A DNA stretch of 64,000 nucleotides from assembly GCF_002979655.1 (NCBI RefSeq), contig NZ_PCPG01000009.1:56409-120408 (forward strand). The letters run 5' to 3'. This DNA comes from Microbacterium sp. MYb45 (GTDB taxonomy: Bacteria > Actinomycetota > Actinomycetes > Actinomycetales > Microbacteriaceae). The notes beneath the pieces were generated by a model that worked only from the letters and a program-made list of their open reading frames with translations, did no database searches and was not told where the DNA came from. Below, one piece after another: positions 1 to 7,633 of the stretch; the stretch's first letter is position 1; each line of letters opens with the position of its first letter. The position numbers were made by a program, and so were the translations under genes.

Positions 1-792
1 ACCGACCTTGCGCTCCGGGCGGCCGAGCGACGGCTCCGGCACGTTGAGGAAGATCGGGATACTGAAGATGATCGCCCATACGGCGCATCCCACGGCGATC
101 AGTCGATAGGCGAGGCCGTTGTCGGTCGACATGCCGAACCAGTCGAAGGTGTCGAGCACGACCACGATCACGAGGGCGATGATGCCGCCGAGGTAGCCGA
201 AGCCCCACCCGAGGCCCGAGATGCGTCCGACGTTCTTCGGGTTCGCGATGCCGATGAGCATCGCGTTGGAGTTCACCGCGGCGATCTCCTGGAACACGGT
301 CGCGGCCGAGATCAGGGCGACGCCCAGCCAGAACAGGCTCGGCGTCGGTTCGACGAACCACAGGCCCAGCATGCACAGGATCAGGGCTCCGGTGCCGATC
401 CCGAGCCAGAGCTTCTGACGCCCGGCGGCATCCGCCCGCTGGCCGAGCACCGGAGCGAGCAGCAGGATGCCGAACGCGGCGATGGTCGAGCCCAGCCCCA
501 GCCCGGAGGCGAGGTCCGCCTCGGCGGCCAGTCGCACCTGGTCGTTCTTGTCGAGGGCTGCCACGTCCGCGGGGAGGAATCCCTCCCCGACGAGGTACAG
601 CGCCGTGAACACGAACGTGAGGATGACGGTGTTGAAGGGCTGCGTCGCCCAGTCCCACAGCGCCCAGGAGTACACCTGCTTCTTGGGGGCGGGCGTCTCG
701 CCGCGCAGGTCGAGTCCGACGACGGCCACGGCGCCGCTGTTGGCGGTCGCCACGGGTTCGGGGACGCCCTGGCGAGATTCGGGTTCGCTCAT
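1..792 (-). CDS. UMF1-family MFS transporter (C-terminus cut by window edge)
   Basis: The reading frame starts at an ATG at 792 and runs off the left edge, so about 264 N-terminal residues are visible. After a polar N-terminus comes YSWALWDWATQPFNT followed by hydrophobic helices. That opening is characteristic of UMF1/Atg22-like major facilitator proteins (family knowledge). At least six membrane segments are visible, with a basic cytoplasmic loop around QRADAAGRQKLW in the position of the MFS motif A loop. Substrate cannot be told; relatives are annotated only as putative effluxers. The gene reads away from a large inverted repeat at 854-914 that lies just upstream. Confidence 0.85.
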   Translation of the reverse strand, partial: MSEPESRQGVPEPVATANSGAVAVVGLDLRGETPAPKKQVYSWALWDWATQPFNTVILTFVFTALYLVGEGFLPADVAALDKNDQVRLAAEADLASGLGLGSTIAAFGILLLAPVLGQRADAAGRQKLWLGIGTGALILCMLGLWFVEPTPSLFWLGVALISAATVFQEIAAVNSNAMLIGIANPKNVGRISGLGWGFGYLGGIIALVIVVVLDTFDWFGMSTDNGLAYRLIAVGCAVWAIIFSIPIFLNVPEPSLGRPERKVG

Positions 793-853
793 GGGGGAAG
801 TCTGGCGGCCCACGGTGAACGCCCGGTGACGGCGCGCCGTACCGACCTCCCCG

Positions 854-914
854 TTTCGAATCGCGCGAATGGCTGGATTTCGGGCCCGGATGCACCCATT
901 TGCGCGATTCGAAA
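854..914. repeat. 19-bp inverted repeat with 23-base spacer
   Basis: The arms at 854-872 and 896-914 are reverse complements with one mismatch; their core is TTTCGAATCGCGC. The repeat lies between the end of the RIO-type kinase gene (924) and the start of the MFS gene (792), both read leftward. It could terminate the kinase transcript or bind a regulator of the MFS gene. No T-run follows on the minus strand, so an intrinsic terminator of the classical type is not clear. Confidence 0.6.
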
Positions 915-923
915 GGGAGCACC

Positions 924-1772
924 TCAGGTATACGACGCGGCGAGCATCTCGGCGAACAGCTCCTCGGCGTCGCATTCGATGCGGCGCCGGGTGAACCAGT
1001 CGCAGATGTTCACGCAGTCGCGGTGCAGCAGATCGAGTCCCTGCGGGTTCGCGATGATGTCGACGATCTGCGGCAGGTCGATCACCCGCACCCGCCCTTC
1101 GTGCACGAGCAGGTTGTACGCCGACAGGTCGCCGTGGGCGAAGCCGGCCGCGGCGAAGATGTGCATCAGGTCGACCACCTGGGCGTAGTACTCCTGCAGC
1201 TCCGCGCGGTCGCTGCGCACCTGGGCGAGTCGGGGCGCGGCGGTGCCGTCGGCGTCACCGAGGAACTCCATCAGCAGCTCGGTGCCGTTGACCTGCACCG
1301 GGTACGGCACGGGTGCGCCGAGCTCCCACATCCGGCACAGCGCCTCGAACTCGGCGAACGACCACTGCGCCGCGGCGACCTCGCGGCCGTGATCCGACTT
1401 CTTGGCGAGGGCGCGGGTGTCGCGGGTGTTACGGGTGCTGCGGCCCTCGGTGTAGACGGACGAGCGGTGGAAGCTGCGGTGCTCGGCGCTGCGGTAGCGC
1501 TTCGCCGCGAGCAGCGTGCGCTGGGTCGGGTCGTCCGGCACGGCGCGTTCGAGCAGGAACACGTCGGCCTCCTTGCCGGTCTTGAGGATGCCGCGCTCGG
1601 TGTCGAGCGCGCCGGCCGAGGTCACCACCCACGCCGGCCACGGCTGAGGGCCGCGCTCGGACGGGGTGATCGCCGGCCAGGTGGACCAGCGCTGCCCCTC
1701 GCCGGGATCGACGTCGGCGAAGGAGAGTTCGGTTTCGAGGGAGTCGAATGAGGAAGAGAAGTGATCAGACAA
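924..1772 (-). CDS. RIO1-family serine/threonine protein kinase
   Basis: A RIO-type atypical kinase of 282 residues. Visible motifs in order are the glycine-loop equivalent KTGKEADVF (about residue 63), the ATP-lysine strand LLAAKRYR, the hinge region MEFLGD, the catalytic loop HGDLSAYN (about 214) and the metal-binding segment IDLPQ (about 231). These are the RIO signatures; the usual kinase activation loop is absent, as expected. I chose the TTG at 1772 because GGAG sits 7 bases upstream; upstream ATGs would need a long unconserved proline-rich extension. The substrate is unknown in bacteria. A possible 20-codon leader ORF sits 34 bases upstream. Confidence 0.88.
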   Translation of the reverse strand: MSDHFSSSFDSLETELSFADVDPGEGQRWSTWPAITPSERGPQPWPAWVVTSAGALDTERGILKTGKEADVFLLERAVPDDPTQRTLLAAKRYRSAEHRSFHRSSVYTEGRSTRNTRDTRALAKKSDHGREVAAAQWSFAEFEALCRMWELGAPVPYPVQVNGTELLMEFLGDADGTAAPRLAQVRSDRAELQEYYAQVVDLMHIFAAAGFAHGDLSAYNLLVHEGRVRVIDLPQIVDIIANPQGLDLLHRDCVNICDWFTRRRIECDAEELFAEMLAASYT

Positions 1773-1806
1773 GGTGTGGCTCCGGGAGCAGGAGGCCACG
1801 CCAGGG

Positions 1807-1869
1807 TCAGGAGCGGGTGGCCTCGAAGGGAAGGTGGTCGGCGGTGAGCGCGACAAAGACCGTGTTCAT
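1807..1869 (-). CDS. candidate 20-residue leader ORF
   Basis: An ATG at 1869 is preceded by AAGGAG with 8 bases of spacing, a better ribosome site than that of the kinase gene downstream. It opens a 20-codon frame (begins MNTVFVALTADHL, ends TGA at 1807). The stop lies 34 bases before the TTG start of the RIO-type kinase on the same strand. It could be a small protein or a translated leader that couples to the kinase. Only the ribosome site and position support it; no homologue is recalled. Confidence 0.35.
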   Translation of the reverse strand: MNTVFVALTADHLPFEATRS

Positions 1870-1961
1870 GTCTTCGGCTCCTTCCGCTCGGGCTTCCCGG
1901 GCTCTTCCCGGTGCGTCGTCGAGCATAGGGCGTGGGTGGCGGGCGTGTCGAGGGGTGCGGG

Positions 1962-3080
1962 TCAGCTCCCGGTGGGCGGCGTGACCCGCACCAGCACGCC
2001 GTCGCCCTCGCCGCCGGTCGCGACCACCCAGGACCCGTCCGTCCATGCGGCGGCGTTCGCGCCGCACAGGAACGGCAGCGGATGCTGTCCGCCGGCGTCG
2101 CCGAGGCGGAGGGCGTCGGTGCGCCGGAGGGCTTCGCCGCTCGGGGTCGCCGCGCAGTGCATGCGGGGCTCGATCGCCTCTCGCGCTTCGGACGAGCCGC
2201 CGACGATCACGCCCTGCGCGTCGCTCTGCTCCGGCTCTCCACCCCACCACAGCGCCGTGCCGTCGGGAGCGACGGCGACGAGCGGGTGGTCCGCGACCTG
2301 CGGTTCGCGGCTCAGTTCCGTGCCGTCGGCTGTGAGCACGATCCGTGCGGTCGGGGTCGCGAGATACATGCGCCCGGCGTCATCGATATCGATGCCGATC
2401 GGCGGGACACCGGGTCGAGCGCCGGGCGCATCGTCGAGCTCGACCGGCCCGCTGTGCAGCAGGGTCCTGGCACCACTGTCGAGGTCGATGCGCACCACCT
2501 CGAAGTCGAGGTAGTCGTCGGGAGGGCGCGGCTGGTAGCGCACGACGATCGCGTCGCCATCGTGCACCGCGACGTCACCGAACTCGAAGTCCCCGTAGTC
2601 GAGGTCGCCCTCGTCGCCCACGGCGTCGCCCGGCAGGTCTCGCAGCGTCATGGTCGTGGTGTCGAACACCGAGAGCATCGGCATCACGTGGACCCGGTCG
2701 CCCTGCACCACGACGAGCTCGGTCGGCGACAGTGGTGCCATCGCCCCGATCTTCGAGAGCGGGCCGCTGGGCTCGGTGTCGAACCTGGCGAGCGTCTCGC
2801 CATCGGCCCCGACGTGCAACCACGACCCGGAAGACGCGGTCCAGAACCCGCCCGCCCCGTCAGACGACAGCACGTGCATCCCGTACGTCAGGTCGGTCGG
2901 CGGACCGGCCGGAGTCGCCTCCGGTCCGGACCCGACGAAAGAGTTCTGGAATGAGATCGGCTCCAGGGTCCAGTCGTCCGGACCGGGCGCGGGCGGCGTG
3001 CACCCGGAGACGAACATGATCGCTGCGACGACTGCGGCACCGCGCAGCATCCGCCGCCATGACCCTCCCCGATCCTGCAT
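1962..3080 (-). CDS. lipoprotein of unknown function, probably beta-propeller-like
   Basis: A 372-residue secreted lipoprotein. The N-terminus has basic residues, a hydrophobic stretch and the lipobox VSGC (cysteine about residue 27), so it should be lipid-anchored outside the membrane. The mature part is rich in aspartate and short hydrophobic strands such as GGFWTASSGSWLHVGADGE and GRMYLATPTAR, spaced like repeated beta-propeller blades (inference). No enzyme motif is seen. The frame stays open far upstream over the MFS gene, but the signal peptide fixes the start at 3080. It is divergent from the MFS exporter at 3198 with 117 bases between them. Confidence 0.8.
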   Translation of the reverse strand: MQDRGGSWRRMLRGAAVVAAIMFVSGCTPPAPGPDDWTLEPISFQNSFVGSGPEATPAGPPTDLTYGMHVLSSDGAGGFWTASSGSWLHVGADGETLARFDTEPSGPLSKIGAMAPLSPTELVVVQGDRVHVMPMLSVFDTTTMTLRDLPGDAVGDEGDLDYGDFEFGDVAVHDGDAIVVRYQPRPPDDYLDFEVVRIDLDSGARTLLHSGPVELDDAPGARPGVPPIGIDIDDAGRMYLATPTARIVLTADGTELSREPQVADHPLVAVAPDGTALWWGGEPEQSDAQGVIVGGSSEAREAIEPRMHCAATPSGEALRRTDALRLGDAGGQHPLPFLCGANAAAWTDGSWVVATGGEGDGVLVRVTPPTGS

Positions 3081-3197
3081 CCCCACACTCTGCAAGCTCC
3101 GGCTGAGAGATCGGTGTGCCGATGCCGTCGGACGATCGGTCGGTTGCGGCGGACGCCTGATCGGGCGACGGCATCCGGATGCTGCGAGCGTGGAACC

Positions 3198-4394
3198 ATG
3201 ACCATCACAGCGCCCGTCCCCACCGTGCCGGCCTCGGCCGTCACCCGCATCCGCTACGGCGGACTGATCGTGCTGATGCTGATGGGCTTCCTGCTGGTCA
3301 CGGCGGAGTTCCTCCCCAACGGCGTGCTGACCGAGATGGCCGACGGTCTCGGTGTCACTCCCGGTCAGGCCGGTCAGACCGTGACGGTCACGGCACTCGT
3401 CGGCCTCGTCGTCGCGCCGACGATCGGGCTCATCTTCCCGCGTCTCGACCGCCGGTCGCTGCTGGTGTGGATGGCGCTCGCCGCGGCGGTGTCGAACCTC
3501 ATCGTGGCGATCTCGCCGAACCTGATCATCGTGTTGCTGGCGCGCTTCCTGCTGGGCGCCGCGATCAGCGCGTTCTGGGCGATGTCGATCACGGTCGCCG
3601 CCCGCCTCGCGGGGCCTGCGAACCTCGGTCGCGGCGTCATGTTCACGTCCGCGGGCGTCTCGCTGGCGACCGTGGCCGGCGTGCCGCTGGGCGTGATGCT
3701 GAGTGAGCTCGTCGACTGGCGGATGGTCTTCGCCATCGCGGGCGGGCTGATGGTGGTGCTCGCGGTCGTCCTGCGATTCACACTGCCGTCGGTGCCGGCC
3801 GAGCGCGCGTCGAGCCTGCGCCTGCTCGTCGACACGCTGCGTCGCCCGGGTATCGGGCTCGGGATGATCGGGCACGTCCTCGTGGTGCTCGGGCACTTCC
3901 TCGCCTACACCTACGTGCGTCTCGCGCTGGAGCGCATCCCCGACGTCGATGCCTCGACGATCGTGGTGCTGCTCGCGCTGTTCGGCGTCGGCGGCCTCCT
4001 CGGCAACATCACGATCGGGCTCGTCATCGACCGCACCTTCGCCTTCTTCGCCGTGTTCGCGCCGCTGGTGATCGCCGTGTCCGTGATCTCGATGATCCTG
4101 TTCTCCGGCTCGATCCTGGGCGTGGGCATCGTGGTGGTGGTCTGGGGCTTCTTCTTCTCGTCCTGGCTGATCGTCGCCAACACCTGGGTCGGACACCGGA
4201 TGCCGGATCGGCTCGAAGCCGGCGGCAGCCTCGTGGTCGTGGGCTTCCAGGGGGCGATCACCCTCGCGGCGGGCCTCGGCGGGCTGCTCGTGGACACCCT
4301 GAACGTCGAGCCGGTCTACGTGCTCGGTGCGGCCGCGCTGCTCACCGGTGCCGTGCTCTTCGGGGTGTCGAACCGGGTCAGCAGCCGCGCCTGA
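3198..4394 (+). CDS. MFS transporter, DHA1-like (AraJ/sugar-efflux type)
   Basis: A 398-residue protein with about 12 membrane helices. The N-terminus TAEFLPNGVLTEMADGLGV and the following GQAGQTVTVTALVGL match the opening of the AraJ/YdhP/NepI branch of drug/H+ antiporter-1 MFS carriers (family knowledge). It should export small molecules with proton exchange. I chose the ATG at 3198; upstream in-frame codons overlap the promoter region of the divergent lipoprotein. It converges with the AraC regulator, and an 8-bp stem overlaps both stop codons. The regulator may control this exporter (inference from adjacency). Confidence 0.87.
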   Translation: MTITAPVPTVPASAVTRIRYGGLIVLMLMGFLLVTAEFLPNGVLTEMADGLGVTPGQAGQTVTVTALVGLVVAPTIGLIFPRLDRRSLLVWMALAAAVSNLIVAISPNLIIVLLARFLLGAAISAFWAMSITVAARLAGPANLGRGVMFTSAGVSLATVAGVPLGVMLSELVDWRMVFAIAGGLMVVLAVVLRFTLPSVPAERASSLRLLVDTLRRPGIGLGMIGHVLVVLGHFLAYTYVRLALERIPDVDASTIVVLLALFGVGGLLGNITIGLVIDRTFAFFAVFAPLVIAVSVISMILFSGSILGVGIVVVVWGFFFSSWLIVANTWVGHRMPDRLEAGGSLVVVGFQGAITLAAGLGGLLVDTLNVEPVYVLGAAALLTGAVLFGVSNRVSSRA

Positions 4395-4412
4395 CGTGGC
4401 GCGGCGTCAGGC
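4389..4412. terminator. short convergent stem-loop overlapping two stop codons
   Basis: GCCTGACG (4389-4396) pairs perfectly with CGTCAGGC (4405-4412) around an 8-base loop. The TGA of the MFS gene (4392-4394) and the TGA of the AraC gene (complement of 4407-4409) both lie inside the stem. It probably serves as a shared terminator for the convergent genes; no T-run is present. Confidence 0.5.
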
Positions 4413-5324
4413 GGAGACGGGGATCCGGTTGGCCAGACGCCACGACGTGGGGGTCAGTCCGGTGCGGCGCCGGAACGCCCGGCTGAACCCCTCGTCCGAG
4501 GCGTAGCCCAGCTCGCGGGAGATCTCCGAGACACTGCGTCCGGTCTCGAGCATCCGCTTGGCCGCGTCCACGCGCACCTCGGTGACGTAGTCCGCGGGGG
4601 AGCGGCCGACCGCGTTGCGGAATCGCTCCGCGAAGGTCGAGCGTGACATGGCGCCGATGCTCGCGAGGCGTTCGACCGTCCAGTCGCGGCCGGGCTCCTC
4701 ATGGATGGCGTCGACGACGCGGTCGAGGAACGGGTCGTTCGACAGCGACGGCCAGCCCGCCGGTGCGCAGCCGTTCGCCGCCCAGGCGCGGATGACCGAC
4801 AGCAGCACGGTCGTCGCCATCATGCGGCAGATGACCGGGTCGCCCTGACGGGCCGGGAGCACGGTGTGATCGACGAGGCCCATGTTCAGGGCCAGGGCGG
4901 CGGCGGCCGGCTCGATGTCGTCGAAACCGGTGACGGTGAGGAAGGGCGGAAGCAGGGCGGGCAGCGGCGAAGCCGCATCCGCGAGCACGATCTCGGCGAT
5001 CATGAGGCTCGTGTCGCCCTGGGCCTCGAGCGCGAACGGTGTGCGGCCGAGTGTGAGGAAGGCATCGCCCGCGACGAGCACGTCGCGGCGGCTGCTCGGG
5101 TCGACCATGAGGCGGTGCGAGTCCCGGTCGACGTCGAGGCGGCAGCCGTCGCCGAGCGGCGGATGCCCGTGCACGCCGCCTTCGACGATGTACACGAGGG
5201 TGATGGCGCCGGTCGGGATCGGCAGCAGTGTGCCGGAGGCGAGCGACATCCGACGGCCGACGCCGACGCGGAGGTCGACGGCGCCGAGCACCTGCGAGAT
5301 CGCGTCTGCGTCCACTGTCACCAT
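4407..5324 (-). CDS. AraC-family transcriptional regulator with cupin sensor domain
   Basis: About 305 residues. The N-terminal half resembles the AraC-binding cupin_6 domain (GVGRRMSLASGTLLPIPTG, then a beta-rich core). The C-terminal 100 residues contain both helix-turn-helix units: WTVERLASIGAMSRSTFAERF and VSEISRELGYASDEGFSRAF, ending GLTPTSWR. It should bind DNA and respond to a small ligand. An alternative ATG at 5363 would add 13 residues; I prefer 5324 because family members begin with a segment like DADAISQVLGAV. It is convergent with the MFS exporter and divergent from the DUF3817 gene. Confidence 0.9.
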   Translation of the reverse strand: MVTVDADAISQVLGAVDLRVGVGRRMSLASGTLLPIPTGAITLVYIVEGGVHGHPPLGDGCRLDVDRDSHRLMVDPSSRRDVLVAGDAFLTLGRTPFALEAQGDTSLMIAEIVLADAASPLPALLPPFLTVTGFDDIEPAAAALALNMGLVDHTVLPARQGDPVICRMMATTVLLSVIRAWAANGCAPAGWPSLSNDPFLDRVVDAIHEEPGRDWTVERLASIGAMSRSTFAERFRNAVGRSPADYVTEVRVDAAKRMLETGRSVSEISRELGYASDEGFSRAFRRRTGLTPTSWRLANRIPVSA

Positions 5325-5478
5325 GCCTTCGGCAACGCCTCCGTCGCGTCCGCTATTCCGCATCCGACTTCTTCGAGGCGCGAAACAGGTCGCATCGCTC
5401 CGACGTTCTCAACCATTCGGTTGATTCGACGGCGATGACGGCCGGATACGGTGGGAGGACCCCCACCCGAGGAGTTCC

Positions 5479-5940
5479 GTGTTCCGCACCCCCGTCCGCC
5501 TGTTCCGAGTTCTCGCGATCGCGGAGGCGATCACCTGGACGATCCTGATCGCCGCGATCATCGCCCGTGCCGTCGGCGCGCCCGGGGTCGTGGTGACGGT
5601 GGGTGGCGGCATCCACGGATTCGTGTTCCTCGCCTATGCGGCGACGGCGATCCTGGTCGCGCTGAACCAGCGCTGGCACCCCGGCGTCGGTGTGCTCGCG
5701 GTGGTCAGCGCCGTGATCCCGTACGCGACGATCCCGATGGAGATCTGGTTGCACCGCACCGGTCGCCTCGACGGTGCCTGGCGCCTCGAGGCCACGGACG
5801 ACTCGCGGGATCGTCGCTGGTACGACCGCCTGATGCGGTGGTTCCTGCGGCGGCCGTGGGTGCTGGCGCTGCTGCTGGCCGTCGGCATCGTGGCGCTGTA
5901 CGTCATCCTGCTGCTGGTCGGCCCTCCCGGCGGCAAGTGA
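5479..5940 (+). CDS. DUF3817 integral membrane protein
   Basis: A 153-residue protein from a GTG start preceded by GAGGAG. It has three helices in the first 90 residues: around LAIAEAITWTILIAAII, GFVFLAYAATAILVALN and VGVLAVVSAVIPYATIP. These match the DUF3817 fold common in actinobacteria, with the conserved early E-A-I-T-W segment and H of GGGIHGF. A fourth helix lies at the C-terminus (WVLALLLAVGIVALYVILLLV). Function is unknown. Confidence 0.85.
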   Translation: MFRTPVRLFRVLAIAEAITWTILIAAIIARAVGAPGVVVTVGGGIHGFVFLAYAATAILVALNQRWHPGVGVLAVVSAVIPYATIPMEIWLHRTGRLDGAWRLEATDDSRDRRWYDRLMRWFLRRPWVLALLLAVGIVALYVILLLVGPPGGK

Positions 5941-5973
5941 GCCGCCCCGGAGTGAGCCCGGTCGGCGTGGCGA

Positions 5974-6645
5974 TCAGGGCGTGACGACGACCGCGTTCGC
6001 GTCGGTGACGGCGTCCATGATCTTCTCCGCGTCGTTGGCCATGCAGTCCACGATCGTGTAGAGACCGACTCCGGTCTGCGTGAACGCGCGGGCGGCCATG
6101 AGCCACGACCGAGAACCCTCCACCGCGCTGACCTGACGCATCTCGACGCCGCCGTTGCCGCCCGCCATGTAGCTGAACTCGCCGGTGGTGGCGACGGGGG
6201 TGATGTCGGCCGTCGGGGTCTCCAGCAGCACGCCGAGGATCGCATCGGACGACGCGCTGTCATCGCCGTCGACGACGGGCACATCGGTCATGTGGCCCTG
6301 CCAGAACCGCACCGTGCAGGTGCCGTCTGCCGTGCCGTACGTCCAGCCGCCGTTGCCGTCGTCGGGCGAGATCGTCTCCCACTGCTCGTCGGCGATGAAT
6401 CCGTCGCCCCACTCGATGTAGGTGTCGGGATCGAGGTCGAGGCCCTCCTCGAAGGTCAGCGTCGTGCCGGGGGTGCCGCCTTCCGGGGCGTCCGTCCCGT
6501 CGGTCTCCGTGCCGGGCGACGGCGCCGCAGAGGGATCTGCTGCGGGGATCTGCGCGTACAGGCATCCGCTCAGGGGCAGGATCGCGAGCGTCACGATGGC
6601 GGCGGCGGTGCCGAGGCGGCGGGTGGCGGAGGCGGTCCACATCAT
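5974..6645 (-). CDS. putative lipoprotein of unknown function
   Basis: A 223-residue exported protein with a hydrophobic signal and lipobox LSGC at about residue 28. A low-complexity linker rich in P, S, T and G follows, and then a compact domain with two further cysteines (TCTVRFW and TIVDCMAND), which could form a disulphide outside the cell. The start at 6645 is set by the signal peptide, although the frame is open further upstream over the MerR gene. It ends 33 bases from the DUF3817 gene and follows the MerR gene by 19 bases. I do not recognise a family. Confidence 0.75.
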   Translation of the reverse strand: MMWTASATRRLGTAAAIVTLAILPLSGCLYAQIPAADPSAAPSPGTETDGTDAPEGGTPGTTLTFEEGLDLDPDTYIEWGDGFIADEQWETISPDDGNGGWTYGTADGTCTVRFWQGHMTDVPVVDGDDSASSDAILGVLLETPTADITPVATTGEFSYMAGGNGGVEMRQVSAVEGSRSWLMAARAFTQTGVGLYTIVDCMANDAEKIMDAVTDANAVVVTP

Positions 6646-6664
6646 GCCCGTCAGCCTAGCCACT

Positions 6665-7465
6665 TCAGGCGCGTCGGACGGGCTGCTGCAGCTCGGTGAC
6701 CCAGTCCGACTGGTCGTCCGACACGGCGCGGACGTAGAGCTCTCGGCACGGCCCGTCGTGCACCAGACCGCGGGCGAAGATCTCGGTGTGGATGCCGTGC
6801 CAGCTCTCGGCGATGCGGTCCATCGACCCGAGGTGGATGCCGCACACCGCTTCGTTCGCGGCCGAGAGTTCGATGATCTCGAACCCGTCGCGGGCGGGGC
6901 CGGAGTATGTGTACCCGACGACGACCTGCAGGCCGTCGTCGAGCGTCTCGTACTGGGCGATCGGAGTGGAGAGCGAGTGCTCGTCGCCGATGATCGCCGC
7001 CACGGAGTCGAACGACGGGCCCACGACGGCGGCGACGGACGACTGATCGGCGACGACGGTGCGGATGGCGGCGAGGCGGACGGCCGGGAGGGGCTTGTCG
7101 ACGATCTCGATCGGGGACATGTGGTTCTCTTTCTCGATGAGGTGGAGGCGCCGCTCCACGTCGACGAGTCTCTCTGCGGCGACCCGGTGCTCCAGCTCGA
7201 CCTCCGCGCGGCGGATCCGCAGCAGGGAGGCGATGCGGTCGGCGTCGACACCTCGGTCGAGGATCGACGAGATGTCATCGAGCCCGAAGCCCAGCTGACG
7301 CAGGGCGACGATCCGATGCAGACGATCCAGTTGCGAGGGGTCGTAGGAGCGGTAGCCGCTGAACTCGTCCACGTGGGCGGGGACGAGCAGGCCGGCCGTG
7401 TCCCAATGCCGCAGCATGCGGTGGGTCACCTGGCCGATCTGCGCGAACGCTCCGATGGACAACAT
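6665..7465 (-). CDS. MerR-family regulator with GyrI-like effector domain
   Basis: A 266-residue protein. Residues 1-70 carry the MerR winged helix: LSIGAFAQIGQVTHRMLRHWD, then YRSYDPSQLDRLHRIVALRQLGFGL. A coiled helix (about 75-115) and a C-terminal domain of about 150 residues follow, starting PIEIVDKPLPAVRLAAIR, as in BmrR/GyrI-type small-molecule binding domains (family knowledge). It should bind hydrophobic ligands and bend promoter DNA. A 15-bp interrupted palindrome lies 16 bases before its start and suggests autoregulation. Confidence 0.9.
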   Translation of the reverse strand: MLSIGAFAQIGQVTHRMLRHWDTAGLLVPAHVDEFSGYRSYDPSQLDRLHRIVALRQLGFGLDDISSILDRGVDADRIASLLRIRRAEVELEHRVAAERLVDVERRLHLIEKENHMSPIEIVDKPLPAVRLAAIRTVVADQSSVAAVVGPSFDSVAAIIGDEHSLSTPIAQYETLDDGLQVVVGYTYSGPARDGFEIIELSAANEAVCGIHLGSMDRIAESWHGIHTEIFARGLVHDGPCRELYVRAVSDDQSDWVTELQQPVRRA

Positions 7466-7481
7466 GTCTCTGTTCTCCCGT

Positions 7482-7502
7482 CTGCCACAGTGTCAGGGTC
7501 AA
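7482..7502 (-). promoter_or_regulatory. candidate MerR operator and -35 box
   Basis: Read on the minus strand, TTGACC (7502-7497) is followed by CTGACACTGTGGCAG (7496-7482), a perfect CTG-N-CAC-N-GTG-N-CAG palindrome. MerR-type regulators bind such dyads between -35 and -10. The start codon lies close by and no clean -10 is seen, so the exact promoter is uncertain. Confidence 0.5.
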
Positions 7503-7633
7503 GTATCGCGTCCGGGATGTGTCGATCGATTTCGCGGCGGTGTGCGGGACCCCCCGTGACCGCATATCGGTATTTCGTTTTGTGGGCCTGATCTGGCCCT
7601 TTGAATGTCGGTGGCCCCTGATTGACTCGAGAT

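Noticed and set aside
1962..4196. 744-codon frame extending the lipoprotein upstream over the MFS gene
   Set aside because: The added part is H/R/D-rich low-complexity sequence antisense to the MFS gene. The signal peptide and lipobox place the true start at 3080.
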